A stretch of DNA of 64,000 nt from Brevibacillus borstelensis (GCF_003710865.1 NZ_RHHO01000039.1:113537-177536); one strand, 5' to 3'. Counted from the first letter of the stretch, positions 33,692 to 43,345 are shown. Notes: generated from the letters alone by a model not told the origin. Numbers and translations: made by a program.

Positions 33692-36600
33692 ATGTATTTG
33701 AAACGCCTGGAACTGGCAGGGTTCAAATCGTTTGCAGACCGGACAGAGCTTGAATTTGTCCCTGGTGTCACCGCTGTAGTCGGACCAAACGGCAGCGGCA
33801 AAAGCAACGTCTCGGACTCGATCCGCTGGGTGCTCGGCGAACAGAGCGCCAAGTCTCTTCGCGGAGCCAAGATGGAAGACATCATTTTTGCCGGCAGCGA
33901 CTCGCGAAAACCGGTAAATTATGCAGAAGTGACCTTAACGCTGGACAATACCGACAGGTCTCTCGACGTGGAGTATTCGGAAGTATCCGTGACCCGTCGG
34001 GTGTATCGTTCGGGCGATAGCGAATATTACATAAATAAACGAGCGTGCCGGCTCAAGGACATTATGGAGCTGTTCATGGATACCGGGCTCGGAAAAGAAG
34101 CATACTCGATCATCGGACAAGGAAAGATCGAGGAAATCCTCAGCACGAAATCCGAAGACCGCCGCGGCATTTTCGAAGAGGCGGCAGGGATCGTCAAATA
34201 CAAGAGCCGCAAGCGGGAAGCAGAGAAAAAGCTGGATGAAACGGAACAAAATCTCGTTCGTATTCATGATATTGTCAGCGAGATAAACGAGCAGGTCGGC
34301 CCTTTGAAAGAACAGGCCGAAACCGCACGTACCTATAAGCAATTGCATCAGACACTGGTTGAGCATGAAATCTCCCTTTACGTACAGCAGATCGAAGCCG
34401 CCCATGCGAAGTGGGAGGAAGCGGGAAGACGCGTCCAGGAGCTTCAGGAAGAGCTGGCCGGACAGTCGGCGCAGGCAGCCTCCAGAGAAGCCGATCTGGA
34501 GAAGGCGAAGTTTCACGTCAGCCAGATAGATGAATCGATTGAGGAGTTGCAGCAGGTTCTCTTGACCGTCAGTGAGGAGACGGAAAAAGTAGAGGGGCAG
34601 CGGGAAGTGTTGAAAGAAAGGCTGCGCAACCTGGCAGCCAATCGCTCGCAAACAATCGAGCAGCTTCACCGCATTACGGAAAAGCAGCACGCCGTGGAAG
34701 CGGAACTAGAGGGAGAGCTGGCCCGCAAGGAAGAGACAAGCAAGCGGCTCTCGGAAGCCCAAGCTGCCCTGCGCGAGGCGGAGAACCAGTTTTACGCCAT
34801 GGTCCAATCGCTGACCGACGACGTAGAGCGGCTAAAGGGCGACTACTTTGAAAAAGTAAACGATCTGGCCAATTTGCGAAATGAGATTCGCCATCAGCAG
34901 CAGCTACTGCAGACAGGCCTTGCCCGTGCAGAAAGACTTTCGAGCGAGAAAGAGCGGCTTGACCAGGAGGAAGCGACCCGGATCGGAAAAATCGAAGAGC
35001 TTCGGGGGCAGCTTCGGGAGATCGAAGCGGCACTTGAGGAGACGCTGGCCCGCTACAAGGAATCGCTCGAACGGATTCGCGAGGGACAAGCCCGGTTGGA
35101 GACGGCCCGGCGCGAGCTGAGGCAGGCGGAGCAGCGCAAAGAAGCGATCCGTTCCCGCTTGGATATGCTCAAGGAAATGCAGGCTGACTTTGCCGGCTTC
35201 CAGCAAGGGGTAAAGGAAATATTGAAGGCCCGGGAACGCGGATTTCAAGGTATTCACGGCGCCGTGGCGGAGCTGGTTGTCGTACCGGAGAAATACGAGA
35301 CAGCGATGGAAGTGGCCCTTGGCGGAGCGCTGCAAAACGTCGTGGTGGAAAATGAGGCTGCCGGCCGGGCTGCCATCGCTTATTTGAAGCAGCACAACGC
35401 GGGACGAGCTACCTTTCTCCCGCTGGATGTCATCCGTCCGCGCAGTCTGCAGCCGGAGGACAAGCGCCTTCTCGGCAAGGAGGCGGGCGTCGTCGGCATT
35501 GCCAGCGAACTGGTTTCCTATGATGCTGCGTATCGGACCATCGTAGAGTCACTGCTGGGAAATGTGATCGTGACAGAGTCTCTTGAACAGGCGAATCGCG
35601 TAGCCCGCACGATCGGGTACCGCTACCGGGTCGTGACTTTGGAAGGGGACATCGTCAACGCCGGGGGTTCCATGACGGGTGGCGCCTTGAAGAAAAACTC
35701 GACGAACCTGCTGGGGAGAAACCGTCAGGCTGAAGAGCTGGAAGCGCAAATGACCCAGATCGACGAGGCCATTATTGGGCATACTACACTGGTGGAAAAT
35801 GTAACCAAAGAGCTGCTTCAGATCGAGCAGGAGCAGGAGCAGCTGCGCAATCAGGGAGAACAGCTTCGCCTCAAGGAGCAGGAAGTGAAGGTCATCCTGC
35901 AACAGACAGAGGGAGAAGGGAAAAATCTCTCCGACCGGCTGCTCGTGGTCGATCAGGACATTGCCGGTTACGAACGGGAAATGAATGAAGCCCGCAAAAA
36001 GCTGGAGGAGCTGGAAGCAGCTCTCGCCCTGATGACGGAGGAAGAAAAAGCGCTGTCGGACCAGATTGCCGCTGCGGAAGCAAAGCGTCAGGAGCAACTG
36101 GAATCAAAAGAAGAGATGAATCAACGGATCACCAGCTTGAAGGTGCTGGATGCGCAGGTGAGCTCTGAGCATCAATCCCGCGTCGAGCAGGTAGAGAGAT
36201 TGGAAGAGCAAAAGAAGACCCTGCAGCGCGAATGGGAAGAGCTGAATAAGACACTTGCTTCCTACGACGAGCTGGAGGCGACGAACGAAACAAGCAGTGC
36301 CGAGCTCGACCAGAAGATCGCCGAGCTGCGCCAGGATAAAGAGCGAGTCGCTTCGCTGATCCAGGAACGCCGTAGCGAACGCGCGACTCTGTACCATCGC
36401 CAGGAGCAGGTGGAGCTGGAGGTAAAAGAGATCCGCAAGCGGCTCAAAGCATTGGAAGACAGCCTGCATCAGGAGGAGGTCAAGGTCAACCGCTTTGACG
36501 TCGAACTGGATCACTTGTTGAATAAACTCTCCCAAGAGTACGAAATGAGCTATGATCTGGCCAAGCAAAAATATCCGCCGCGCGGCGAGATTGAAAGCGA

Positions 36601-37261
36601 GCAGCAAATCGTCAACCGCTTGAAGAAAGAAATTGCCGCGCTCGGTACAGTAAACCTCGGCGCGATTGAAGAATACGAACGCCTTTCGGAGCGACAGCAA
36701 TTCCTCAGTGCCCAGGAAGAGGATTTGAATGAAGCCAAAGCGATGCTCTACCAGGTGATCGAAGAAATGGACCAGGAGATGTCCCGCAGGTTCAAGGAGA
36801 CCTTTGACGCGATCCAGGAGCAGTTCCGGGACGTATTTGTCCAGTTGTTTGGCGGAGGCCGGGCCGATCTGGTATTATCCAATCCAGACAGTCTGCTCGA
36901 TACGGGCATTGACATCGTCGCCCAGCCACCCGGCAAAAAGCTGCAAAATCTCGCCCTCCTCTCAGGGGGAGAACGCGCACTGACAGCGATGGCCCTGCTG
37001 TTTGCCATACTCAAGGTCAAGCCGGTGCCGTTCTGCGTGCTCGACGAGGTAGAGGCTGCGCTGGACGAGGCCAATGTCAACCGCTTTGCCGAATACATGC
37101 ATCAATTCAGCGGTCAGACACAGTTTATTTGCGTGACTCACAGGAAAGGCACCATGGAGAGCGCCGATGTGCTGTACGGTGTCACGATGCAGGAGGGCGG
37201 CGTTTCCAAGATCGTTTCCGTCAAGCTGGAGGACACGCGCAAATATATCGAGTCGGCTTGA
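33692..37261 (+). CDS. smc: Chromosome segregation ATPase SMC
   Basis: A 1189-residue SMC protein that, with ScpA and ScpB, compacts and separates chromosomes. Head parts: Walker A GPNGSGKSN at 31-39, and near the C-terminus the signature LLSGGERALTAMAL and Walker B CVLDEVEAALDEANV. Two long coiled coils (about 165-505 and 680-1030) flank the hinge (about 510-670, GVKEILKARERGFQGIHGAV onward). Start is ATG 33692 with GTAGGAGGACC. Full family length, no breaks. Confidence 0.97.
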   Translation: MYLKRLELAGFKSFADRTELEFVPGVTAVVGPNGSGKSNVSDSIRWVLGEQSAKSLRGAKMEDIIFAGSDSRKPVNYAEVTLTLDNTDRSLDVEYSEVSVTRRVYRSGDSEYYINKRACRLKDIMELFMDTGLGKEAYSIIGQGKIEEILSTKSEDRRGIFEEAAGIVKYKSRKREAEKKLDETEQNLVRIHDIVSEINEQVGPLKEQAETARTYKQLHQTLVEHEISLYVQQIEAAHAKWEEAGRRVQELQEELAGQSAQAASREADLEKAKFHVSQIDESIEELQQVLLTVSEETEKVEGQREVLKERLRNLAANRSQTIEQLHRITEKQHAVEAELEGELARKEETSKRLSEAQAALREAENQFYAMVQSLTDDVERLKGDYFEKVNDLANLRNEIRHQQQLLQTGLARAERLSSEKERLDQEEATRIGKIEELRGQLREIEAALEETLARYKESLERIREGQARLETARRELRQAEQRKEAIRSRLDMLKEMQADFAGFQQGVKEILKARERGFQGIHGAVAELVVVPEKYETAMEVALGGALQNVVVENEAAGRAAIAYLKQHNAGRATFLPLDVIRPRSLQPEDKRLLGKEAGVVGIASELVSYDAAYRTIVESLLGNVIVTESLEQANRVARTIGYRYRVVTLEGDIVNAGGSMTGGALKKNSTNLLGRNRQAEELEAQMTQIDEAIIGHTTLVENVTKELLQIEQEQEQLRNQGEQLRLKEQEVKVILQQTEGEGKNLSDRLLVVDQDIAGYEREMNEARKKLEELEAALALMTEEEKALSDQIAAAEAKRQEQLESKEEMNQRITSLKVLDAQVSSEHQSRVEQVERLEEQKKTLQREWEELNKTLASYDELEATNETSSAELDQKIAELRQDKERVASLIQERRSERATLYHRQEQVELEVKEIRKRLKALEDSLHQEEVKVNRFDVELDHLLNKLSQEYEMSYDLAKQKYPPRGEIESEQQIVNRLKKEIAALGTVNLGAIEEYERLSERQQFLSAQEEDLNEAKAMLYQVIEEMDQEMSRRFKETFDAIQEQFRDVFVQLFGGGRADLVLSNPDSLLDTGIDIVAQPPGKKLQNLALLSGGERALTAMALLFAILKVKPVPFCVLDEVEAALDEANVNRFAEYMHQFSGQTQFICVTHRKGTMESADVLYGVTMQEGGVSKIVSVKLEDTRKYIESA

Positions 37262-37327
37262 GAAGCCCGATAAAGCCAGTCATGTAAAGGCATGGCGCTT
37301 TTACTCAGACAGAAAAGGAAGATGAAG

Positions 37328-38338
37328 ATGAGCTTTTTTAAACGCTTGCGGGATGCGATTGTACAAAAATCGGAAGCAGTCACGCAGAAGTTTACAGACG
37401 GATTGGCCAAGACCCGAGACCTCTTGGTGGAAAAGGTGGAGGATCTCGTCCGTCGCTACAAAAAAATCGATGAGAACTTCTTTGAAGAGCTGGAAGAAAT
37501 TTTGATCACCGCCGATGTCGGGGTCAATACCGTCATGGAGCTGATCGACGAGCTCCGCTCCGAGGTTCGCAAGCAAAAGATCGAAGACGCGATGGACTTG
37601 CAGCCGATCTTGTCCGAGAAGCTGGTTGCCCTGCTGAAAAATGACGATTCCATGGACGCGGGCCTGAACATCGAGGACGGCCGCTTGAACGTCATCCTGT
37701 TTGTCGGCGTCAACGGCGTCGGAAAGACGACGACGATCGGGAAGATGGCGCATATGTTCAAGCAGCAAGGCAAAAAAGTGCTGCTGGCAGCCGGCGATAC
37801 ATTTCGCGCAGCCGCCATCGAACAGTTGGAAGTGTGGGGAGACCGCGTAGGCGTGGACGTGATCAAGCACCAGCAGGGAGCCGATCCCGCGGCCGTGATC
37901 TACGATGCAGTGCAGGCGGCAAAATCGCGGGGAGTGGACATCCTCCTGTGCGATACGGCGGGACGTTTGCAAAACAAAGTAAACCTGATGGAAGAGCTGA
38001 GCAAGGTCCACCGCGTCCTGCAGCGGGAATTGCCAGGAGCGCCGCATGAAGTGCTCCTCGTGCTCGATGCCACGACGGGACAAAATGCGCTCTCGCAAGC
38101 GAAAACGTTCGGAAAGTCTGCCGGCGTGACAGGGATTGTCCTCACAAAGCTGGACGGTACGGCAAAAGGCGGCATCGTCATCGCGATTCGCAACGAATTG
38201 AACATCCCGGTGAAATACGTGGGACTTGGCGAGAGGATGGACGACTTGCAGCCGTTTGACCCGGAACAGTTTGTCCACGCCTTGTTCGCCGGACTGATCG
38301 CGCAGGAGACAGAGGGCGAGCAGCAGCCGGAGGCTTGA
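37328..38338 (+). CDS. ftsY: SRP receptor FtsY
   Basis: A 336-residue SRP-type GTPase that docks ribosome-SRP complexes at the membrane. After a short amphipathic N-terminus (MSFFKRLRDAIVQKSE) come the N domain and the G domain: GVNGVGKTT (127-135), AAGDTFRAAAIEQL, CDTAGRLQNK, TKLDGTAKGG. It lacks the long acidic A domain of E. coli FtsY, as usual in Bacilli. Start is ATG 37328 with GGAAG six bases before; ATG 37322 is in frame two codons earlier. Confidence 0.96.
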   Translation: MSFFKRLRDAIVQKSEAVTQKFTDGLAKTRDLLVEKVEDLVRRYKKIDENFFEELEEILITADVGVNTVMELIDELRSEVRKQKIEDAMDLQPILSEKLVALLKNDDSMDAGLNIEDGRLNVILFVGVNGVGKTTTIGKMAHMFKQQGKKVLLAAGDTFRAAAIEQLEVWGDRVGVDVIKHQQGADPAAVIYDAVQAAKSRGVDILLCDTAGRLQNKVNLMEELSKVHRVLQRELPGAPHEVLLVLDATTGQNALSQAKTFGKSAGVTGIVLTKLDGTAKGGIVIAIRNELNIPVKYVGLGERMDDLQPFDPEQFVHALFAGLIAQETEGEQQPEA

Positions 38339-38394
38339 TCTTTCGCGTACAGGAACCGTAATTGTTGTTCCAAAAATCTTGTCAATAAAAAAGC

Positions 38395-38423
38395 TTGACA
38401 GTACATGGGGAATTAGGTAGTAT
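38395..38423 (+). promoter_or_regulatory. Sigma-A promoter of ylxM-ffh
   Basis: TTGACA (38395-38400), 17 bases, TAGTAT (38418-38423). Predicted start near 38430. Confidence 0.8.
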
Positions 38424-38433
38424 AGGTATCGTG

Positions 38434-38457
38434 CTGTAAAGGAAAAAGTCTTTACAG
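38434..38457 (+). promoter_or_regulatory. Inverted repeat at the 5' end of the ylxM-ffh transcript
   Basis: CTGTAAAG (38434-38441), 8-base spacer, CTTTACAG (38450-38457): a perfect repeat that begins about four bases after the predicted start of transcription. It can be a protective 5' hairpin or a repressor operator. Confidence 0.5.
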
Positions 38458-38493
38458 GATGATTCGAGTACCTCTCAGCAAAGGATTGGTTAC

Positions 38494-38832
38494 ATGCTCG
38501 AAAAAACCAATCAAGTTAATCTCTTGTTTGACTTTTACGCACCGCTCCTCAAGGGCAAGCAGCGCGAATATCTGGAATTGTATTATCTGGACGATTTGTC
38601 GCTGGGCGAAATTGCCGAGATGCACGAGGTCAGCAGACAGGCTGTGTACGATCACATCAAGCGGGCAGAGAAACAGCTCTTCGAATACGAAGACAAGCTG
38701 CGTTTGTCGGCCCGGCATGAACAGCGGCAGGCTTTGCTGAACCGGATGGAGAGCATCGTCGAGGGACTTGCGGACAGCGGAGCGAGAGATGACTTGATGA
38801 CTTTGCTCCACCAACTGTCAGAGATGGATTAG
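38494..38832 (+). CDS. ylxM: YlxM, SRP-associated helix-turn-helix protein
   Basis: A 112-residue YlxM/p13 family protein with a sigma-factor-like helix-turn-helix ([39 protein letters not shown], about 20-58) and a helical tail. It is always next to ffh; in streptococci the homologue binds SRP components and modulates Ffh GTPase activity. Start is ATG 38494 with a weak AAAGGATTGG site. ffh follows after 10 bases. Confidence 0.92.
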   Translation: MLEKTNQVNLLFDFYAPLLKGKQREYLELYYLDDLSLGEIAEMHEVSRQAVYDHIKRAEKQLFEYEDKLRLSARHEQRQALLNRMESIVEGLADSGARDDLMTLLHQLSEMD

Positions 38833-38842
38833 GAGGGCTCGT

Positions 38843-40249
38843 ATGGCGTTTGAAAGCTTAGCCAGCCGGCTGCAGAGCGCATTTGACAAACTGCGCGGCA
38901 GAGGCAAGATCGACGAGGCCGTCGTCAGTGAGGCGATGCGCGAAGTCCGTCTGGCCCTGCTGGAAGCCGACGTCAACTTCAAGGTCGTAAAGGATTTCGT
39001 TGCTCGCGTAAAAGAGCGGGCAGTCGGGCAAGAGGTGCTCAAGAGCCTCACTCCCGGCCAGATGGTCATCAAGATCGTCAACGAAGAGCTGATCGAATTA
39101 ATGGGCGGAAACGTCGCCCAATTGGCCGCGTCTCACCGACCGCCAACAGTCGTCATGATGGCTGGTCTGCAAGGAGCCGGTAAGACGACGACGACTGGCA
39201 AGCTGGCCAAGTACTTGCAAAAGCAAAATCGCAAACCGCTATTGGTTGCAGCCGACATTTACCGTCCGGCAGCCATCAAGCAGCTGCAGGTTTTGGGGGA
39301 TCAACTGAACGTTCCCGTTTTCTCTCTGGGTGATCAGGTAAGTCCGGTCGAGATCGCCAAACAAGCGATCGACCATGCGAAAGCCAATCACCTCGACTAT
39401 GTGATTATCGATACGGCGGGCCGGCTGCATATTGACGAAGCGCTGATGGAAGAGCTGAAGCAAGTGCGCGAAGTAGCCAGGCCGGACGAAATTTTGCTCG
39501 TAGTCGACGCGATGACAGGTCAAGATGCCGTCAACGTGGCAGAGAGCTTCAACAGCCAGTTGGAGCTGACGGGCGTGATTCTGACCAAGCTTGACGGCGA
39601 TACGCGCGGCGGTGCAGCCTTGTCCGTAAAAGCAGTGACAGGCAAGCCGATTAAATTTGCCGCGATGGGCGAAAAGCTGGATGCTCTGGAGCCGTTTCAC
39701 CCGGATCGCATGGCCTCCCGGATTCTCGGGATGGGCGATGTGCTCAGCCTGATCGAAAAGGCGCAGGAAGCCGTCGATGAAGAGAAGGCCAAAGAGATGG
39801 AACGCCAGATGCGCCAAGGGGAATTTACGTTTGACATGTTCCTCGACGCCATGCAGCAAATGCGCAACCTCGGACCTTTTGAGGACCTTCTCGGCATGAT
39901 GCCGGGAATGAACAAGATGAAGGGCTCCGTAAAGGTGGATGAAAAACAGATTGCCCGTGTCGAGGCGATCGCCAAATCGATGACCAAAGAAGAGCGCTCC
40001 AACCCTGAGCTGCTCAACGCCAGCCGCCGAAAACGCATCGCGGCAGGCAGCGGGACAACGATTCAGGAAGTAAACCGGTTCATCAAGCAGTTTGACGAGA
40101 TGAAAAAAATGATGAAGCAGTTTACCGGCGTCGCGGACAAGATGAAAAAGAAGGCGAAGAAAAAAGGCTTCGGACTTCCGTTCATGGGCAAAGGCGGCAA
40201 TCAGGGAGGAAACAACTTCCCGTTCAATTTCAAGCCGCCATTTAAATAA
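38843..40249 (+). CDS. ffh: Signal recognition particle protein Ffh
   Basis: A 468-residue SRP54 homologue that binds signal sequences emerging from ribosomes and delivers them to FtsY. NG domain motifs: GLQGAGKTTT (108-117), AADIYRPAAIKQL, IDTAGRLHIDE, TKLDGDTRGG. The M domain (about 300-435) is Met-rich (GMMPGMNKMKG, FDEMKKMMKQF) and carries the SRP RNA-binding segment SRRKRIAAGSGTT. The C-terminus is a basic Gly/Asn-rich tail. Confidence 0.97.
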   Translation: MAFESLASRLQSAFDKLRGRGKIDEAVVSEAMREVRLALLEADVNFKVVKDFVARVKERAVGQEVLKSLTPGQMVIKIVNEELIELMGGNVAQLAASHRPPTVVMMAGLQGAGKTTTTGKLAKYLQKQNRKPLLVAADIYRPAAIKQLQVLGDQLNVPVFSLGDQVSPVEIAKQAIDHAKANHLDYVIIDTAGRLHIDEALMEELKQVREVARPDEILLVVDAMTGQDAVNVAESFNSQLELTGVILTKLDGDTRGGAALSVKAVTGKPIKFAAMGEKLDALEPFHPDRMASRILGMGDVLSLIEKAQEAVDEEKAKEMERQMRQGEFTFDMFLDAMQQMRNLGPFEDLLGMMPGMNKMKGSVKVDEKQIARVEAIAKSMTKEERSNPELLNASRRKRIAAGSGTTIQEVNRFIKQFDEMKKMMKQFTGVADKMKKKAKKKGFGLPFMGKGGNQGGNNFPFNFKPPFK

Positions 40250-40313
40250 GTGGGATGATCTCTTCGCCTCTTTTTGCAAAAGCAAGGGCGGCGATGGTTC
40301 AGATAAGCATTGC

Positions 40314-40335
40314 CAACGCATAGTTGATTGCGTTG
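40314..40335 (+). promoter_or_regulatory. Hairpin just upstream of rpsP
   Basis: CAACGCA (40314-40320), 8-base loop, TGCGTTG (40329-40335), ending 7 bases before the rpsP ribosome site (AGGAGGTGA). No T run follows, so it is not a terminator; it may regulate rpsP translation or be a processing site. Confidence 0.4.
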
Positions 40336-40357
40336 ATCCATATAGGAGGTGAACAAC

Positions 40358-40630
40358 ATGGCAGTTAAAATCCGTCTGAAGCGTATGGGTTCCAAGAAAG
40401 CTCCATTCTACCGTGTAGTTGTTGCTGACTCCCGTTCTCCGCGTGATGGCCGTTTCATCGAGGAAATCGGTTACTACAACCCGGTTGCTCAACCGGCTGT
40501 TGTGAACATTGACACTGAGAAAGCGGTGCAATGGATCCTGAACGGTGCAGCTCCGACTGATACCGTTCGCAACCTGCTCTCCAAAGCAGGCGTTATGGCG
40601 AAAGTACACGAAACGAAATACGGCAAGTAA
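40358..40630 (+). CDS. rpsP: 30S ribosomal protein S16
   Basis: A 90-residue S16: [42 protein letters not shown] is the family N-terminus. Start is ATG 40358 with ATAGGAGGTGAACAAC; an in-frame ATG three codons earlier overlaps the ribosome site. Head of the rpsP-khpA pair. Confidence 0.97.
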   Translation: MAVKIRLKRMGSKKAPFYRVVVADSRSPRDGRFIEEIGYYNPVAQPAVVNIDTEKAVQWILNGAAPTDTVRNLLSKAGVMAKVHETKYGK

Positions 40631-40650
40631 GCCGTTCATCTGGAGGTCCG

Positions 40651-40881
40651 ATGATGAAAGCACTGGTCGAAACGATCGCAAAGGCTCTCGTCGATCATCC
40701 TGATGAAGTTCGTGTCAATGCGGTGGAGAAAGAGCGCACGCTCGTCTACGAACTGTCGGTGCATCCCGATGATATGGGGAAGATCATCGGCAAGCAGGGG
40801 CGAATAGCGAAGGCTCTTCGCACTGTCGTGACCGCCGCATCTGTGCAAACGGACAAGCGGGTCACGGTTGAGATTGTCTAG
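40651..40881 (+). CDS. khpA: KH-domain RNA-binding protein KhpA
   Basis: A 76-residue single KH domain with the GKIIGKQGRIAKALR loop (GxxG) that contacts RNA. In Firmicutes KhpA pairs with KhpB/Jag and affects cell length and division through RNA binding. Either of two adjacent ATG codons (40651, 40654) may be the start; TGGAGG is four or seven bases upstream. It follows rpsP after 20 bases and is closed by a terminator. Confidence 0.93.
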   Translation: MMKALVETIAKALVDHPDEVRVNAVEKERTLVYELSVHPDDMGKIIGKQGRIAKALRTVVTAASVQTDKRVTVEIV

Positions 40882-40886
40882 GAAAG

Positions 40887-40912
40887 GCTGGGAGGTGTCC
40901 CAGTCTTTTTTC
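40887..40912 (+). terminator. Terminator after khpA
   Basis: GGCTGGGA (40886-40893) pairs with TCCCAGTC (40898-40905) around GGTG, followed by TTTTTT. It separates rpsP-khpA from ylqD-rimM-trmD. Confidence 0.85.
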
Positions 40913-40949
40913 TATAGGTCCAGATGTCGACTAGTCCTTACGGGAGGAA

Positions 40950-41381
40950 ATGGCAGACGTGCTCACGATCTTACGTACGGTCCAGGTGAAAATCGTTTTG
41001 ACCGAAGCGTCTCGTGCCGCGCTAACCGAGCAGTACCAAAGGCAGCTTCGCCAACAGCAGGACGAATGGCAGCAGTGGGAGTTTCAGGCGAAAAAGCTTT
41101 TGGCTGATGCCCGCAAACGATCGGCAGACATGCTGCAGCAGGTACAGGAAAAAATTTCGCAGGAAGAGCGCCGCCGCCAGGAAAAGCAGGAGCATTTGCA
41201 TGTACAGATGAGGCTGGTGGAAACCTTGCCTGCGGGTGCGGAATTGGACTATATGACGGTACAAAGCCCGGTTCAAATTGAAATTGGCGACGTTTGGGAA
41301 GAAAAAATGTCAGGAACGGTAATCCTGATAAAAGACGGTGTCGTTAACGAGATTAGAAACGGACCGCCGACTAACGGGTAA
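40950..41381 (+). CDS. ylqD: YlqD family protein
   Basis: About 140-143 residues. A short N-terminal strand (ILRTVQVKIVLTE) is followed by a long charged coiled coil (about 20-85, Gln/Arg/Glu-rich) and a C-terminal beta domain (VQIEIGDVWEEKMSGTVILIKDGVVNEI). It matches B. subtilis YlqD by context (between khpA and rimM) and layout; its function is unknown. ATG 40950 is only two bases from GGGAGGAA; GTG 40959, 11 bases from that site, may be the true start. Confidence 0.85.
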   Translation: MADVLTILRTVQVKIVLTEASRAALTEQYQRQLRQQQDEWQQWEFQAKKLLADARKRSADMLQQVQEKISQEERRRQEKQEHLHVQMRLVETLPAGAELDYMTVQSPVQIEIGDVWEEKMSGTVILIKDGVVNEIRNGPPTNG

Positions 41382-41447
41382 ACAGCCGTGCTTCGTCACT
41401 GCTTGTACTCGAAACACAGGTTTTCGCGAACCGAAAGGAGGAACCGC

Positions 41448-41966
41448 ATGAGTGAAAAGCGTTTCTATACCGTGGGAAAGCTGGTAAATACGCAAGGGCT
41501 GCGGGGAGAAGTCAGGGTCATTTCCACGACTGATTTCCCTGACGAGCGGTTTAAAAAAGGCAGCGAGCTGTATTTGTTCCACCCTTCCTTGGACAAGCCG
41601 ATCACGCTTAAAGTAGCGACCCGCCGTTCCCACAAGGATTTTGAAATCCTTAGTTTTGAAGGGTACTCGTCTATCAACGACGTGGAGAAATACAAGGGCG
41701 GCGAACTGAAAATCCCGGACGATGCCCTGCTGGAGCTGGAGGAAGACGAATTTTACATACACCAGCTGGTAGGCTGTCTGGTGGTGACAGATACGGGAGA
41801 AGAGCTGGGAAAAATCGTCGATGTCCTCCAGCCCGGTGCCAATGACGTATGGGTCGTAAAAGGGAAGCGCGGAGAAATCCTTTTGCCGTATATTGACGAT
41901 TGCATCAAGGAAGTCGATATTGCCGGCAAACGCGTTGTCTGCCACCTGATGGAAGGCTTGCTGTAG
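41448..41966 (+). CDS. rimM: 16S rRNA processing protein RimM
   Basis: A 172-residue 30S maturation factor: N-terminal RimM barrel ([29 protein letters not shown]) and C-terminal PRC barrel ([19 protein letters not shown], then [14 protein letters not shown]). It helps assemble the 30S head around S19. Start is ATG 41448 with AAAGGAGGAACC. trmD follows after 13 bases. Confidence 0.95.
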   Translation: MSEKRFYTVGKLVNTQGLRGEVRVISTTDFPDERFKKGSELYLFHPSLDKPITLKVATRRSHKDFEILSFEGYSSINDVEKYKGGELKIPDDALLELEEDEFYIHQLVGCLVVTDTGEELGKIVDVLQPGANDVWVVKGKRGEILLPYIDDCIKEVDIAGKRVVCHLMEGLL

Positions 41967-41979
41967 AGGAGGACAATGG

Positions 41980-42732
41980 GTGCGAATTGACATATTGACA
42001 CTGTTTCCCGAAATGTTCGAAGGAGTCTTGGGGAGCAGCATTCTCGGCAAGGCCAAGGAAAAGGGAATCGTGGACTTTCACGTGACAAACTTTCGGGAGT
42101 TTTCCGAGAGCAAGCACGGTACCGTGGACGATACGCCATACGGCGGCGGCGGGGGCATGGTTCTCAAGCCGGAACCGTTGTTTCGGGCTGTCGAGGCAGT
42201 AACCGCTGAGGCGAAGCCTCGGGTTATCCTCATGTGTCCGCAAGGCAAGCCGTATCGACAAAAGCTGGCGGAGGAGCTGGCCCGTGAAGAGCACCTGGTG
42301 TTTATATGCGGGCACTACGAAGGCTATGACGAACGCATCCGCCAATATCTCGTGACCGATGAAATATCGATCGGCGACTACGTGCTGACAGGTGGCGAGC
42401 TGGCTGCCATGGTTGTGATCGACAGTGTCGTCCGCCTCCAACCCGGGGCTTTGGGCAATGAGAGCTCGGCTGTGGAGGATTCCTTCACCACCGGATTGCT
42501 GGAGCATCCTCACTATACGCGCCCGGCTGAGTTCCGCGGGTGGAAGGTGCCTGATATTTTGCTCTCGGGCCACCATGCCAATATTGTTCGCTGGCGGATG
42601 AAGGAATCCCTGAGGAGAACAAAAGAGCGCAGGCCCGACCTGCTGGCTGCTATGGAAATGACCGAGGACATGCAGAAGCTGCTGCGCGAGCTGGAACAAG
42701 AGGAAAAAAATTCGGGCTTGTCTAAGGAATAA
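41980..42732 (+). CDS. trmD: tRNA (guanine37-N1)-methyltransferase
   Basis: A 250-residue SPOUT methyltransferase that makes m1G37 in tRNAs and prevents frameshifting. It begins [15 protein letters not shown], with [14 protein letters not shown] and the knotted SAM site [17 protein letters not shown]. The catalytic Asp lies in the RVD-like segment after the knot. Start is GTG 41980 with AGAGGAGGACAAT. Confidence 0.96.
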   Translation: MRIDILTLFPEMFEGVLGSSILGKAKEKGIVDFHVTNFREFSESKHGTVDDTPYGGGGGMVLKPEPLFRAVEAVTAEAKPRVILMCPQGKPYRQKLAEELAREEHLVFICGHYEGYDERIRQYLVTDEISIGDYVLTGGELAAMVVIDSVVRLQPGALGNESSAVEDSFTTGLLEHPHYTRPAEFRGWKVPDILLSGHHANIVRWRMKESLRRTKERRPDLLAAMEMTEDMQKLLRELEQEEKNSGLSKE

Positions 42733-42735
42733 ACC

Positions 42736-42764
42736 TTGTAGTTTGCAGATCAATATGCTAATAT
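42736..42764 (+). promoter_or_regulatory. Promoter of rplS with extended -10
   Basis: TTGTAG (42736-42741), 17 bases, TAATAT (42759-42764) with TGC directly before (extended -10). It begins within a few bases of the trmD stop and would produce the L19 leader. Confidence 0.65.
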
Positions 42765-42778
42765 ACTTCTTGTGGCAA

Positions 42779-42860
42779 TTTTGCCCGCTGACTAAGGCGG
42801 TCCGCTACTCGTATCCCGGTTTTCATGCCGGCTATTGATAGACGAGTAAGAACGTCTGAT
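42779..42860 (+). ncRNA. L19 leader RNA of rplS
   Basis: The 5' UTR of rplS can form ACTCGT (42807-42812) with ACGAGT (42842-42847), enclosing CCGG-ttttcatg-CCGG (42816-42831), just upstream of the AAGGAGGG ribosome site. An L19 leader motif is known at this place in Bacillus and relatives; it is thought to let L19 control its own synthesis. The fold is seen by eye; the class assignment rests on position. Confidence 0.55.
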
Positions 42861-42879
42861 CGGAAGGAGGGAATTGAGG

Positions 42880-43227
42880 ATGAACCAAGTAATTCGTGAA
42901 TTGGAAAAAGAGCAACTGAAACAGGACATTCCTGCGTTCCGACCTGGTGACACTGTTCGTGTTCACGTTAAGGTTATCGAGGGTCAGCGCGAGCGTATCC
43001 AGCTGTTTGAAGGCGTTGTGATCCGCCGCCGTGGTACAGGTGTCAGCGAAACCTTCACTGTTCGTAAGATTTCTTACGGCGTAGGTGTTGAGCGTACGTT
43101 CCCGGTACACACTCCAAAGATCGACAAGATCGAGGTTGTGCGTCACGGTAAAGTTCGCCGTGCGAAACTGTACTATCTGCGCGATCGCGTTGGTAAGGCA
43201 GCCCGCATCAAGGAAATTCGTCGATAA
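42880..43227 (+). CDS. rplS: 50S ribosomal protein L19
   Basis: A 115-residue L19, with [33 protein letters not shown] as the characteristic KOW-like core and [17 protein letters not shown] at the C-terminus. L19 sits at the 30S-50S interface. Start is ATG 42880 with GGAAGGAGGGAATTG; a TTG/ATG-like extension to 42874 lies in the ribosome site. Confidence 0.97.
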   Translation: MNQVIRELEKEQLKQDIPAFRPGDTVRVHVKVIEGQRERIQLFEGVVIRRRGTGVSETFTVRKISYGVGVERTFPVHTPKIDKIEVVRHGKVRRAKLYYLRDRVGKAARIKEIRR

Positions 43228-43247
43228 TAGCAAGTGTTCGATAGAAA

Positions 43248-43279
43248 AGGGGTCTGGCCTGCTAGCCGGGCCTCTTTTT
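43248..43279 (+). terminator. Terminator after rplS
   Basis: AGGGGTCTGGC (43248-43258) pairs with GCCGGGCCTCT (43265-43275) with G-U pairs, followed by TTTTT. Confidence 0.7.
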
Positions 43280-43345
43280 CCATTGCAGAAGAATGGAAAA
43301 ACCCTATTTCGGGGACCATACCGGCAGAAGCGGAGGGATCGAAAT

